A stretch of DNA of 64,000 nt. It comes from JANQKX01 sp039028695 (GTDB taxonomy: Bacteria > Pseudomonadota > Alphaproteobacteria > Kiloniellales > Kiloniellaceae). Shown here piece after piece: positions 52,948 to 62,243 of the stretch. Made by a program: the position numbers and the translations under genes. The notes below the pieces were generated by a model. It made no database searches, was not told the origin of the DNA, and saw only the letters and a list, made by a program, of their open reading frames with translations. How positions within the stretch are numbered: the stretch's first letter is position 1; every line of letters begins with the position of its first letter. The DNA lies in the NCBI GenBank assembly GCA_039028695.1, contig JBCCHN010000004.1, positions 28,647 through 92,646 of the forward strand. The letters are read 5' to 3'.

Positions 52948-54375
52948 TTATGCCGCAGGTGCGCCGCTTTGGTCGGAAATTCGGCCGAGGGATTCGCTCC
53001 GACCCAGAAGGACCAGGACATCAAAAATCCCGGGCGAAACCGTAGATCCGGATAAGGCGGCCCTCAATGGTTGGGCCACCTTTCCTAGCTTTAGTTCTTT
53101 TTCAGCTGCATAGCCCTTAACAGTCTGCTCAAGAGTCTCAGGGTCCCACTGTGCCAAGCTTGAAAGTTGATCGTGCAGGGCATAAAGGTGCTCACGGGCT
53201 TCAGATGTAAGCAGGTGTTGGGCCTTTTCCGTCAGTTCCAAGGGGCGATCTTTGACTAAAAATGCCGCATTTTCAGCAAGGTCTAGCAAGGTTTTCGAGC
53301 GCGGTGTCAGATGGGGCATGGCCTGCGCTAGTCGGGTGTGCTCCGTCTCGGTCAACGGCCGCCCTACAGTGTTTTCCAAAGGGGGTTGAATGAGCGCCAC
53401 GAGCCGGTGCTTATCGGAAGCCTGAAGGTAATGGGCGTTGACGCTGGCCAACTTGTCGAAGTCGAACCGGGCGGCAGATCGGCCGACCGCCCCAAGATCG
53501 AACCAGTCGATGGCTTGGGCATCTGAGATGATCTCATCGTCACCATGACTCCAGCCCAATCGCAACAAGTAGTTGCGCAAGGCCTCCGGCAGATAGCCGT
53601 CATCCCGGTATGCCTCCACACCCAAGGCCCCATGCCGTTTGGAGAGTTTGGACCCATCGGGGCCGTGAATCAGGGGGATATGGGCAAAGGTTGGCGTTGG
53701 CCAATCAAAGGCTTCAAAAAGCTGCTTTTGACGAAAGGCGTTGGTCAGGTGATCATCACCGCGAATGATGTGGCTTATGCCCATGTCGTGATCGTCCACA
53801 ACGACCGAGAGCATATAGGTGGGCGTTCCGTCAGCCCGCAACAGGATCATGTCGTCCAATTGATTGTTGGCAACGGTGACCTGGCCTTGCACCGCATCGT
53901 GGATCACCGTCTCACCGTCTTGCGGCATCTTAAGCCGCACCACGGGATCCACGCCGGCCGGTGCCTCGGCGGGGTCCCGATCCCGCCAGCGCCCGTCGTA
54001 CCGAAAGGAACGGCCCTCTGCTTTGGCCTGGGCTCGCATATCGGCCAACTCCTCGGGACTGCAGTAACAATGATAGGCCCTGCCGTTCTTCAATAGGCTG
54101 TGGGCGAGCTCGGCATGCCGGGCCGCGCTCGCGAACTGATAGGTCGGCTCGCCATCCCACGGCAAACCCAGCCAGGTCAAGCCATCCAAAATGGCGTCAA
54201 TGGCGGCCTCTGTTGACCGTTTGCGGTCCGTGTCTTCGATCCGCAGTAAAAACTGGCCGCCGCAATGGCGCGCAAAGAGGTAGTTGAACAAGGCCGTACG
54301 AGCGCCGCCAATGTGCAAAAATCCGGTGGGCGAGGGTGCAAAGCGCGTGACGACGGGGCGGTCTGAGGTCGACAT
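52948..54375 (-). CDS. gltX: Glutamyl-tRNA synthetase
   Basis: Class I aminoacyl-tRNA synthetase charging tRNA-Glu, and in species without GlnRS also tRNA-Gln. HIGH-like motif in RFAPSPTGFLHIGGARTAL and KMSKS-like motif DGSKLSKRHGALG. 475 residues with a full C-terminal anticodon-binding domain. Alphaproteobacteria often carry two gltX copies, so this may not be the only one. It ends 159 bases upstream of gltA on the same strand. Confidence 0.97.
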   Translation of the reverse strand: MSTSDRPVVTRFAPSPTGFLHIGGARTALFNYLFARHCGGQFLLRIEDTDRKRSTEAAIDAILDGLTWLGLPWDGEPTYQFASAARHAELAHSLLKNGRAYHCYCSPEELADMRAQAKAEGRSFRYDGRWRDRDPAEAPAGVDPVVRLKMPQDGETVIHDAVQGQVTVANNQLDDMILLRADGTPTYMLSVVVDDHDMGISHIIRGDDHLTNAFRQKQLFEAFDWPTPTFAHIPLIHGPDGSKLSKRHGALGVEAYRDDGYLPEALRNYLLRLGWSHGDDEIISDAQAIDWFDLGAVGRSAARFDFDKLASVNAHYLQASDKHRLVALIQPPLENTVGRPLTETEHTRLAQAMPHLTPRSKTLLDLAENAAFLVKDRPLELTEKAQHLLTSEAREHLYALHDQLSSLAQWDPETLEQTVKGYAAEKELKLGKVAQPLRAALSGSTVSPGIFDVLVLLGRSESLGRISDQSGAPAA

Positions 54376-54537
54376 GAAAAAGGGGTCCTAAGGTTTTTTA
54401 GTTGGAAAACGTGCGCGCTGTTTACCACAAGGCTCCACAGAGGTGCCACCGTGATTCACCGAGCCGGGATGGTCTCCCTCAGCTGTTTCGAATTGGCGAA
54501 ATGCCGCGGCAAAACCGCTTAGTCCTGCAGGCCATGT

Positions 54538-54555
54538 TCAAATTCTCCCATTTGA
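54538..54555. repeat. Short inverted repeat in the gltX-comEC gap
   Basis: TCAAAT (54538-54543) and ATTTGA (54550-54555), six-base arms with a 6-base spacer, lie 23 bases before the comEC start in a 202-base divergent gap. It could be a regulator site; no known consensus is matched. Confidence 0.3.
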
Positions 54556-54577
54556 GGCATAGTCTCACGGAAAAATT

Positions 54578-56761
54578 GTGAGGACAGGGGCTATTACCGT
54601 TTTTCAGAAAGCCTCGGAGAATGCCGACGATCGGGACCACCCCTCCGAGGGTATCGTTGGTTGGGTCGGTCGGGAATTTGCGGCGGAGAGGTCTCGATGG
54701 CAACTCTGGTTGCCTGTGTCCTTTGGCGCCGGTATCGGACTTTATTTCCTGCTGCCCTCGGAGCCGCCCCTTTGGTCGGGTCTCGCTGCGCTTAGTCTTT
54801 GCCTGATCCTTGGCTTATGGTGGCGACGACAGGTTCAGATGCTGTTGCCTGTTCTTTTTTGTGCCGTGGCGAGTTTGGGGTTCGCTGTCGCTCAATGGAA
54901 CACGGTGCTGCTGACCGCGCCCATCGTGTCCGAGAGCAAACGCGCTGTCACTCTTGAGGGGCAGGTCTATGATTTGGAACGCAAAGAGGGGGCTTACCGG
55001 GTTGTCCTGCGCCATTTGATGTCTGAGAGCTGGACACCGGACGAGACTCCAAAATTCATACGGGTGCGTCTTTGGGCCGATGCGGCCGCTCCGCTGGAAG
55101 TGGGAAGCTGGATCAGCCTGCGTGCGGTTCTTCGCCCGCCGCCTGGTCCGGTGGCGCCGGGTGTTTATGACTTTGCCAGGCGAGCCTTTTTCGACCAATT
55201 GGGGGGTGTAGGCTATGCGGTGAGCCGCCCAGAAATTTTGGGGTGGGAGGTTATCGCGTCCAGGTCGATGGCGAGCTCAGGCTTTTGGGAAACCCATTCC
55301 CTTTGGTGGTCGGCCCTTCGGCATCGCCTTTCCGAGCGTATCTTGGCCGCACTGCCCGGGCAGTCCGGAGCAGTGGCGGCGGCGCTGATGACCGGCGAAC
55401 GGGGTGCCATTTCAGAAAAAGTCATCGAGGACATGCGTGCCGCAGGCCTGGCCCACTTGCTGGCCATTTCAGGTCTACACATGGGGTTAATCGGGGGCCT
55501 GATCTTTTTTTTGCTGCGTTTTTTACTCGCCTGCGTACCCCCGGTCGCGTTGCGTTTTCCCATCAAAAAGTGGGCGGCGGTCGCTGCCCTTATCGGTTCC
55601 GGATTTTATCTGTTGCTGGTTGGCGCGACGATTCCCTCTCAGCGCGCCTTTATCATGGTGGGACTGGTATTTGTAGGCGTGCTTGCGGACCGTCGTGCCA
55701 TCTCCCTTCGCCTGGTTGCTTGGGCTGCCTTCTTTATCCTGATCTTGTCGCCCCAGAGCTTGCTTTCCGCCAGCTTCCAGCTCTCCTTTGCTGCAGTGAT
55801 TGCCTTGGTCGCCTTTTATGAATCCTGGTCCCTGCGGCGCATTGGCCGGAGCTATGAGGCCACGCCGCTTCACAAACTGGGCTTCTATTTGAGTGGGGTC
55901 TTTGCAACCTCGGCGATCGCGGTGGCCGCGACCTCGGCCTTTGCCGCTTATCATTTCAACCGGCTGGCGCTCTATGGCTTGTTGGCCAATCTGGTGGCCG
56001 TTCCCCTGACCGCTTTTTGGGTCATGCCCTGGGCCCTAGTGGCTTTTTTGCTCATGCCCTTTGGCTTGGAAAAGCTGGCGTTGATCCCCATGGGCTGGGG
56101 ATTGGATGTGATCCTTGGGGTGGCTGCCGCGGTCGCGGCTTGGCCCGGCGCCCAGCTCTTGGTGCCGGCTATGTCCCTCGGCTCGATCACCTTGATCACC
56201 TTTGGCGGACTGTGGCTTTGCCTCTGGCGACGGAGGTGGCGATGGTGGGGCGTGGTGCCCATCCTCCTGGGATTGGCCTCCCTCCCTTTAACCCCGCCGC
56301 CCCATGTTTGGGTTGAGGGGGAGGGGCGGCTCGTGGCCTTTCGGGATTCAGAAGACGTTTTCTGGCGTTCAACTGGCAGCCGGGCGCGCTTTGAGGCCGA
56401 GCAGTGGCAGCGTCGCGCCGGATTATCGCAACGGGAGGTCTGGCCGAGACAGGGCGCCGCTTTGGGAGGCGATCTGCGCTGCGATATTCTAGCCTGCATT
56501 TTTCGACAGCATGGCCGGGTGATTGCTTTTGTCTTCGACAGCCGTGCTTTGGAGGAGGATTGCCACCTGGCCGATGTGGTCATCAGCTTAGAGCCGGTCT
56601 TTGGCCGCTATTGCGATGCGGTAGAGCGTGTCATTGATCGCTTTGACCTTTGGCGCAACGGCAGCCACGCCATTTGGCTGAATGACGACAACATTCGAAT
56701 TGAATCCGTTGAAGAACGGCGAGGTCGACGACCCTGGGTCCTCTCAGTTGACGACCAATAG
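54578..56761 (+). CDS. comEC: ComEC/Rec2 family competence protein
   Basis: Polytopic membrane protein, by homology the channel for single-stranded DNA entry during transformation. The N-terminal DUF4131-type region (two helices plus OB-like domain, about residues 40-230) and the Competence domain with GLAHLLAISGLHMGLIGGLI (about 290-560) are clear. The last 150 residues are soluble but show no HxHxDH motif of the metallo-beta-lactamase domain found in many ComEC proteins. The GTG start at 54578 has no evident ribosome site and may be wrong. Whether the cell is competent cannot be judged; no other com genes are here. Confidence 0.9.
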   Translation: MRTGAITVFQKASENADDRDHPSEGIVGWVGREFAAERSRWQLWLPVSFGAGIGLYFLLPSEPPLWSGLAALSLCLILGLWWRRQVQMLLPVLFCAVASLGFAVAQWNTVLLTAPIVSESKRAVTLEGQVYDLERKEGAYRVVLRHLMSESWTPDETPKFIRVRLWADAAAPLEVGSWISLRAVLRPPPGPVAPGVYDFARRAFFDQLGGVGYAVSRPEILGWEVIASRSMASSGFWETHSLWWSALRHRLSERILAALPGQSGAVAAALMTGERGAISEKVIEDMRAAGLAHLLAISGLHMGLIGGLIFFLLRFLLACVPPVALRFPIKKWAAVAALIGSGFYLLLVGATIPSQRAFIMVGLVFVGVLADRRAISLRLVAWAAFFILILSPQSLLSASFQLSFAAVIALVAFYESWSLRRIGRSYEATPLHKLGFYLSGVFATSAIAVAATSAFAAYHFNRLALYGLLANLVAVPLTAFWVMPWALVAFLLMPFGLEKLALIPMGWGLDVILGVAAAVAAWPGAQLLVPAMSLGSITLITFGGLWLCLWRRRWRWWGVVPILLGLASLPLTPPPHVWVEGEGRLVAFRDSEDVFWRSTGSRARFEAEQWQRRAGLSQREVWPRQGAALGGDLRCDILACIFRQHGRVIAFVFDSRALEEDCHLADVVISLEPVFGRYCDAVERVIDRFDLWRNGSHAIWLNDDNIRIESVEERRGRRPWVLSVDDQ

Positions 56762-56882
56762 GCCGGCACCGGGCTGATTACACCAAGAAGATGAGCCCAA
56801 TAGCCAGACGGGCCACAAGGTCTTTGGGTATTATACTTAAAACTAACCGATCTTGTCGCTCCGGCGGCTTATAGGATTGGCC

Positions 56883-57584
56883 CTAGTAGCGCCGTAGAAG
56901 CCCGACCAGCCGCCCTTGGATCTGCACCCGTTCGGGCGGAAAGAGACGGGTTTCGTAGTTCTTGTTTGCCGGCTCCAGGGCCACGGCGCCCCCCTTGCGA
57001 CGCAGACGCTTTAAGGTGGCTTCCTCGTTATCCACCAGGGCAACCACAATGGTGCCATTGTCGGCAGATTCGGTTTTTTCGATCAGGACGGTATCCCCAT
57101 CGAGGATGCCTGCTTCGACCATGGAATCGCCCTCCACATCCAGGGCATAGTGTTCGCCGGCGCCGAGTAGCGAGGCGGGCACTTCGACAAAATTACTGTT
57201 ATCCCTGAGGGCCTCAATGGGCGTGCCGGCGGCAATCTTGCCGTAGAGAGGCAGGCTCACCGCATCGGCCTCGGTATCGTTCACAGGGCCGGAGAGATTG
57301 GCGCCAAAGTTCCCTACAATAACGTTTGGAGCGAAGTCACCCGTGACAGGCGCGGCAGTGGGCGCGGAATCTTCTGGCAGACGCAGCACCTCAATCGCAC
57401 GGGCCCGGTGGGCCAGACGACGAATGAAACCCCGCTCTTGCAATCCCGTGATAAGGCGGTGAATGCCAGACTTGGATTTCAGGTCAAGGGCATCCTTCAT
57501 CTCGTCGAAGGACGGAGAAACCCCATTTTTTTGAAGATGATCATTGATGAAAAGCAACAGTTGGTGCTGTTTTTTCGTCAGCAT
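56883..57584 (-). CDS. lexA: LexA repressor
   Basis: SOS repressor and RecA-stimulated self-cleaving protease. N-terminal winged helix (LTKKQHQLLLFINDHLQKNG, SGIHRLITGLQERGFIRR), cleavage bond Ala119-Gly120 (KIAAGTPIEAL), catalytic Ser154 (EGDSMVEAG) and Lys192 (ATLKRL). I start at ATG 57584 (233 residues), the family start; the frame is open 16 codons further, into the promoter region. An SOS box lies over its own promoter, so it should be autoregulated. Confidence 0.97.
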   Translation of the reverse strand: MLTKKQHQLLLFINDHLQKNGVSPSFDEMKDALDLKSKSGIHRLITGLQERGFIRRLAHRARAIEVLRLPEDSAPTAAPVTGDFAPNVIVGNFGANLSGPVNDTEADAVSLPLYGKIAAGTPIEALRDNSNFVEVPASLLGAGEHYALDVEGDSMVEAGILDGDTVLIEKTESADNGTIVVALVDNEEATLKRLRRKGGAVALEPANKNYETRLFPPERVQIQGRLVGLLRRY

Positions 57585-57620
57585 GGTCAGAAAATCCCCC
57601 GAAACCCCAATCACAAGGTG

Positions 57621-57651
57621 AGAACAAAACAAAAACAGACGGTTTTGTTCT
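57621..57651. repeat. 10-base inverted repeat in the lexA leader
   Basis: AGAACAAAAC (57621-57630) and GTTTTGTTCT (57642-57651) are perfectly complementary across 11 bases. The right arm contains one half-site of the SOS box. On the minus strand the left portion reads GTTTTTGTTTTGTTC, a degenerate second GTTC-N7-GTTC-like site, so it may be an auxiliary LexA site or a leader hairpin. Confidence 0.6.
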
Positions 57652-57661
57652 ACTTTGGTTC
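57647..57661. promoter_or_regulatory. LexA operator (SOS box) of lexA
   Basis: GTTCTACTTTGGTTC is an exact match to the alphaproteobacterial SOS consensus GTTC-N7-GTTC. It covers the -10 hexamer of the lexA promoter, an arrangement expected for repression. Confidence 0.85.
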
Positions 57662-57675
57662 TAACATGTCGTCAA
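57647..57675 (-). promoter_or_regulatory. Promoter of lexA
   Basis: On the minus strand TTGACG (57675-57670) and TAGAAC (57652-57647) are 17 bases apart, with the predicted start point about 55 bases before the lexA ATG. The -10 lies within the SOS box. Confidence 0.65.
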
Positions 57676-57750
57676 GCGCCAATTAGGATTTTTTATTTTC
57701 ATTTGGGAGATTTTGTGGCGAGCAGGGCACCGGTATAGGAGATTGGACCG

Positions 57751-58965
57751 TCAAATACTCAGACAGCCGCCGGTCAGGCGGACAATCTTGACAGACTCGC
57801 CTGGGCCGACCGCCGGTGCAAAAGGAGGCCGCACGATCAGACAATCGGAGTGACTCAGTGTTGCCAACATAGAGGAATCTTGCCGGTTATAGGGTTCAGC
57901 CAGCAAATGCCCGTCAGGGGAATAGGAGAGGGTGGCGCGCAAGTAATCCTGCCGCTGATCGTTTTCCGGCAGGGCCGAGGCGAGGAGAGCCGTTTCGTCG
58001 CGCTGACCATGAGGATCACGTCCCATCATTCTTTCCATGGTGGGTCTCAAAAAGATGGTCGCACAGACAAGGCTGGACACCGGGTTCCCCGGCAGGCCCA
58101 ACAGGGGCGTGGTGCCTAGACGGCCGAAGATGAGAGGTTTGCCGGGCCGCATGGCGATACGCCAAAAATCGAGCGCCCTATCATCCTGGTCCATTGTTGA
58201 GCGTATCAGGTCGTGGTCGCCGACCGAGGCACCGCCGGTGGTCAAGAGCAAATCCGCACCCTTGGCCGCGGCCATCAGGCCGGACAGTCGGTCCTGCTGA
58301 TCCGGCGCCACGCCCAGGTCCATGGGTTCACCGCCACACACGGTTACAAAGGCGGAGAGGGCCAGCCCGTTGGAGGCCACTATCTGGCCCGGCCCAAGGG
58401 GCTCGCCGGGCAGCACTACCTCGTCCCCGGTTGTCAAGATAGCAATGCGCGGGCGGCGTCGAACCTTAACCCAAGGCACGTTCATGGCCGCGGCCAAACC
58501 CACATCTCGCGCGGTGAGTTGCCGTCCGGTCGGGGCGCCCTGGGTGCCTATTCTGAAGTCCAACCCAGCGGGTCGAACGTAGTGACCTTTAGGCACCGAA
58601 ACATTGACAGTAACGTGATTGCCGGATGCTTCTGTATCTTCTTGGATAACGATGGCATCCGCGCCCTTAGGCACCACGCTGCCGGTGAAAAGTCGGACGG
58701 CCTGGCCCGGCCCCACAACCTTGTCGCAGGGATGCCCCGCCGGGGCATGCCCAATGACCGACAGTTTGGCCGAACCGTTTGCTAGGTCCTCGGCACGAAC
58801 CGCATAGCCGTCCATGGCCGAGACGTCGTGGGGCGGCTGGTCCACCCGCGCGGTGATGTTCTCCGCCAAGACCCGCCCGATCGCCTGGCCGATGGATATG
58901 GTTTCCGCCGGCAAAGGCGTAAAGGCCGAGAGGATGCGCTCCAGCGCTTCGTCGACGGAAATCAT
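57751..58965 (-). CDS. moeA: Molybdopterin molybdenumtransferase
   Basis: Inserts molybdate into adenylated molybdopterin. Four-domain family protein of 404 residues with DVSAMDGYAVRAEDL, the catalytic and Mg-binding region AILTTGDEVVLPGEPL, TTGGASVGDHDLI and LLGLPGNPVSSLVC. Its ATG shares one base with the moaC stop, so the two molybdenum-cofactor genes are coupled at the end of the trp operon. Confidence 0.96.
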   Translation of the reverse strand: MISVDEALERILSAFTPLPAETISIGQAIGRVLAENITARVDQPPHDVSAMDGYAVRAEDLANGSAKLSVIGHAPAGHPCDKVVGPGQAVRLFTGSVVPKGADAIVIQEDTEASGNHVTVNVSVPKGHYVRPAGLDFRIGTQGAPTGRQLTARDVGLAAAMNVPWVKVRRRPRIAILTTGDEVVLPGEPLGPGQIVASNGLALSAFVTVCGGEPMDLGVAPDQQDRLSGLMAAAKGADLLLTTGGASVGDHDLIRSTMDQDDRALDFWRIAMRPGKPLIFGRLGTTPLLGLPGNPVSSLVCATIFLRPTMERMMGRDPHGQRDETALLASALPENDQRQDYLRATLSYSPDGHLLAEPYNRQDSSMLATLSHSDCLIVRPPFAPAVGPGESVKIVRLTGGCLSI

Positions 58966-59441
58966 TACGGCCTATCAAAGCTGCCCGACTTGCCGCCTGA
59001 TTTATGGGTCAGGCGGATATCGGTAATGCGCATCCCGCGATCGACGGCCTTGCACATGTCATAAACGGTAAGCGCTGCAACAGAGACTGCCGTCAGGGCT
59101 TCCATTTCCACACCGGTTTTGCCGGCTAGTTTGCAGGTCGCGGTCACCTCAATGGCGTTTTCTTCAGGGAGCAGGGATAGATCGACCTTTACCGATGTCA
59201 GCGCCAGAGGATGGCAGAGTGGGATGAGATCAGGTGTTTTCTTGGCCGCCATAATGCCGGCCAGGCGCGCCACTGATAAGACGTCCCCTTTTTTGACGCC
59301 GCCTTCACGGATCAGCGTCATGGTTTCGGATTGCACTAAGACAGTGGCCTTGGCGGTTGCGATTCGCTCGGTGACATCTTTGCTAGAGACGTCCACCATG
59401 ACGGCCTTTCCGTCTTTGTCGAAATGGGTAAAGCCAGACAA
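58965..59441 (-). CDS. moaC: Cyclic pyranopterin monophosphate synthase
   Basis: Second enzyme of molybdenum cofactor synthesis, closing the pyranopterin with MoaA. FDKDGKAVMVDVSSKDVTER, the active-site KKTPDLIPLCHPLAL and GVEMEALTAVSVAALTVYDM are intact. 158 residues. Starts 26 bases after trpC. Confidence 0.97.
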   Translation of the reverse strand: MSGFTHFDKDGKAVMVDVSSKDVTERIATAKATVLVQSETMTLIREGGVKKGDVLSVARLAGIMAAKKTPDLIPLCHPLALTSVKVDLSLLPEENAIEVTATCKLAGKTGVEMEALTAVSVAALTVYDMCKAVDRGMRITDIRLTHKSGGKSGSFDRP

Positions 59442-59467
59442 GGCACTCTCCCAAAAAAGGCGACGCG

Positions 59468-60310
59468 TTAGGGCGCGGCGGGGCGGCGTAAAAGGGTAGC
59501 CGTGGCCTCTGCGACATTGGCTTGGCGCATCAAGGACTCGCCAATCAGGAATGTGGTGGCGCCCGCTTCGGCCATGCGGGCAAGATCCGCCGGCTCATAA
59601 AGACCGCTCTCCGAAACCAGGAGACGCCCCGGCGGCACCTGGGCTGCAAGCTTTTCCGTTGTGGCGATGTCGACGGTCAGGGTCTTCAGGTTTCGATTGT
59701 TGATCCCGATAAGGGGAGAAGATAGCCGCAGCGCGCGGATCAGCTCTTCCTCGTTATGAACCTCAACTAAAACATCCATACCCAGCTCCATCGCCAAACT
59801 CTCCAATTCAGCCGCTTTTTGATCGCTAAGGGCGGCCATGATCAGGAGAACGCAATCGGCTCCAAGGGTGCGAGACTCTATGATCTGATAGGGCTCTAAC
59901 ATGAAGTCCTTGCGCAGGCAGGGCAGGGTAACGGCCGCCCTGGCTAGTTGCAAAAAGGCGTCACTGCCTTGGAAGTACTTTTCATCGGTGAGGACGGAAA
60001 GGCAGCTAGCCCCACCCTCGGCATAGGCCTTGGCGAGGGCAGGGGGATCGAAGTCGGCGCGGATCAAGCCCTTGCTGGGCGAGGCTTTTTTAATCTCGCA
60101 GATAAGGCCATAGCGTCCGTCGTGTCGCGCCTGTCGCAGGGCTTGCAAAAAGCCACGAGGCGACTCGGCATCGGGTAGCTTTGCCTCTAATTGCACCAAA
60201 GAAAGGGCTTCCTGTCGCGCGGCCAAATCTTCTCTTTTGTCACGACAGATCTTGGCCAGGATATCACCAGGTTCAGGCGCTGATTGCTGGGTGCTCGGTG
60301 CCATGGTCAT
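59468..60310 (-). CDS. trpC: Indole-3-glycerol phosphate synthase
   Basis: Fourth step of tryptophan synthesis. TIM-barrel protein of 280 residues with CEIKKASPSKGLIRADFDP, CLRKDFMLEPYQIIE, GINNRNLKTL and LVSESGLYEPAD, all catalytic or phosphate-binding. The ATG overlaps the trpD stop (ATGA); a second ATG lies two codons inside. Confidence 0.97.
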   Translation of the reverse strand: MTMAPSTQQSAPEPGDILAKICRDKREDLAARQEALSLVQLEAKLPDAESPRGFLQALRQARHDGRYGLICEIKKASPSKGLIRADFDPPALAKAYAEGGASCLSVLTDEKYFQGSDAFLQLARAAVTLPCLRKDFMLEPYQIIESRTLGADCVLLIMAALSDQKAAELESLAMELGMDVLVEVHNEEELIRALRLSSPLIGINNRNLKTLTVDIATTEKLAAQVPPGRLLVSESGLYEPADLARMAEAGATTFLIGESLMRQANVAEATATLLRRPAAP

Positions 60311-61344
60311 GAATGGGGCTCTTGATTGGTGATGTGAACCAACTGATCCAAGACCCTTTGGGCCCGGCCGCTGTCAATGGCTTCTTGCGCGGCCACCGCG
60401 CCGGCCTTTAAGTCCGAAACTTTACCCGCCACCATCAAGGCAGCCGCCGAGCCGAAGACCACCATATTTCGATAGGCGCTGGGCTCGCCTGCTAAAACCG
60501 CCCTTAGTGCTGCCGCATTTTCTTGCCCGTCCCCGCCTTTCAGTTCGGCGAAATCGTCCCGTCCCAATCCTGCTTCTTCTGGCGTGACCTCAAAGGTCTC
60601 CACCTTTCCATCCAGCAGCTGTGCGACGGTGGAGGGGCCGGTGGTTGAGAGCTCGTCCATACCGTCCGCGCCATGCACGACCCAGGCCCGGTCGTGCCCC
60701 AGGCCCTTTAGCACCTGAGCCAAAGGCTCGACCCAATCAGGTGAAAAAACGCCCATTACTTGATGGCGGACCCGAGCCGGATTGCACAGGGGACCAAGCA
60801 GGTTAAACAGGGTCCGCGTACCCAATTCGACCCGAGTGGGACCCACATGCCGCATGGCGCTGTGATGGCGCGGTGCCATCAAAAAGCAAGTGCCGGCTGT
60901 ATTCAGGGCCTTTTCCACCAAGGACATGTCAGCGTCCAAATTGACCCCCAGCGCAGCCAAGACGTCGGCAGCTCCACTTTTGGAGGAAAGGGCGCGGTTG
61001 CCGTGCTTGGCAACGGGGATGCCACACGCGGCCACCACGAACTGGCTGGCAGTCGAAATATTGTAGGTTCCCGTGGCATCGCCACCAGTGCCGCAGATAT
61101 CGATGGCGCCCGCGGGGGCGGATACTCCTAACATCTTGGATCTCATGGTGATCGCGGCGCCAGTGATCTCCTCGACCGTTTCACCTCGAACGCGTAGGGC
61201 CATTAAAAAAGCACCCATTTGCGACGGTGTGGCATCGCCCGACATCATAATGTCGAAAGCCAATTCGGACTCGTTTTGCGACAAGGGTCGCCCATTGGCA
61301 ACCACGCCAAGCAAGCTTTTCAAATCAGGTGCATCACTCGCCAT
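60307..61344 (-). CDS. trpD: Anthranilate phosphoribosyltransferase
   Basis: Second committed step of tryptophan synthesis. DICGTGGDATGTYNIST binds phosphoribosyl diphosphate, KHGNRALSSKSGAADVLAAL is the second signature. ATG 61344 (345 residues) has GAAAGAGGG about six bases upstream and is preferred to ATG 61365. Twenty-three bases separate it from trpG. Confidence 0.97.
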   Translation of the reverse strand: MASDAPDLKSLLGVVANGRPLSQNESELAFDIMMSGDATPSQMGAFLMALRVRGETVEEITGAAITMRSKMLGVSAPAGAIDICGTGGDATGTYNISTASQFVVAACGIPVAKHGNRALSSKSGAADVLAALGVNLDADMSLVEKALNTAGTCFLMAPRHHSAMRHVGPTRVELGTRTLFNLLGPLCNPARVRHQVMGVFSPDWVEPLAQVLKGLGHDRAWVVHGADGMDELSTTGPSTVAQLLDGKVETFEVTPEEAGLGRDDFAELKGGDGQENAAALRAVLAGEPSAYRNMVVFGSAAALMVAGKVSDLKAGAVAAQEAIDSGRAQRVLDQLVHITNQEPHS

Positions 61345-61367
61345 AACCGACCCTCTTTCAAGCAACC

Positions 61368-61946
61368 TTAAACGTTATGACCCGCTGAACGCAGAAAGTT
61401 CCGCAAGAGGGCATGACCATGTTCGGAGGCTATGCTTTCCGGATGAAATTGAACGCCGTGGATTGGCAGTTTTTTGTGCTGAAGGCCCATGATGACGCCA
61501 TCATCCGTCTCGGCCGTGATTTCCAAACTGTCCGGAAAACTATCTCGGTCCAGGGTCAGGGAATGGTAGCGGGTCGAGCGCAGTGGCGTAGGCAGTTCCT
61601 CGAACACACCCTGGCCTCGGTGATGGACCTCACTTGTCTTACCGTGCATGGGAGCGTCTGCCCGGGTCACCTTGCCCCCGAATGCCTGGCCAATAGCCTG
61701 ATGCCCTAGACAAACGCCTAGGATCGGTTGGTTGCCAGCGGCTTTCTCAATTAGCTCCAGGCAAATGCCGGCTCGGTCCGGGTCGCACGGGCCGGGCGAA
61801 ATGACAATGCCTTGCGGCGACATGGCCAGCGCTTCATCGGCGCTGAGCTGATCGTTACGCCGAACCTCCAACTGCGCACCCAATTCCCCCAAATAGTGGA
61901 ACAGGTTGTAGGTGAAGCTGTCATAATTATCGATCAACAAAAACAT
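61368..61946 (-). CDS. trpG: Anthranilate synthase glutamine amidotransferase subunit
   Basis: Supplies ammonia from glutamine to TrpE. Class I amidotransferase: opening FLLIDNYDSFTYNLF, nucleophile Cys in GVCLGHQAIGQAF and the His-Glu pair in HPESIASEHG. ATG 61946 (192 residues) fits the family; an in-frame ATG at 61976 would add ten residues. trpE lies upstream beyond an opposite-strand gene, so trpG needs its own promoter. Confidence 0.97.
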   Translation of the reverse strand: MFLLIDNYDSFTYNLFHYLGELGAQLEVRRNDQLSADEALAMSPQGIVISPGPCDPDRAGICLELIEKAAGNQPILGVCLGHQAIGQAFGGKVTRADAPMHGKTSEVHHRGQGVFEELPTPLRSTRYHSLTLDRDSFPDSLEITAETDDGVIMGLQHKKLPIHGVQFHPESIASEHGHALLRNFLRSAGHNV

Positions 61947-62012
61947 AACCGACTCGAGCCGTTGTCTCGGGTTCATCCAACAGGCGTATCGCCTGAACGT
62001 CCGCCCGCGCCT

Positions 62013-62041
62013 CTTATATCAGCTTGTCTGTGGCGGTGAAA
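62013..62041 (-). promoter_or_regulatory. Possible promoter of the trpG-D-C-moaC-moeA run
   Basis: On the minus strand TTTCAC (62041-62036) and TATAAG (62018-62013) are 17 bases apart, about 60 bases before the trpG ATG. No Trp-rich leader peptide or attenuator is visible between them. Confidence 0.42.
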
Positions 62042-62110
62042 GCCGCTCAGGCTCATCGGTACCGCCAAAAAATCCCAGTGGTCTGTCCCGCTTGCGCTTT
62101 AGCGTTAACA

Positions 62111-62139
62111 TTTCACGGATGCTTGTGTTAGGCTTTAAT
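62111..62139 (+). promoter_or_regulatory. Possible promoter of the deacetylase gene
   Basis: TTTCAC at 62111-62116 and TTTAAT at 62134-62139, 17 bases apart, lie about 100 bases before the GTG start. It is back to back with the trpG promoter candidate. Confidence 0.35.
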
Positions 62140-62243
62140 CGGAGCTGAGGAGATCGGCGGTCATAAGGGTCCCCAGTTAGGGGCGACAACAACAAGATCG
62201 CGATCCTGTCAGGTAGACATTCCAAGCGCTAGGAGAGCGGGCT

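Noticed and set aside
61947..62243. Tryptophan attenuator upstream of trpG
   Set aside because: No short leader frame with clustered Trp codons and no alternative hairpins were seen.
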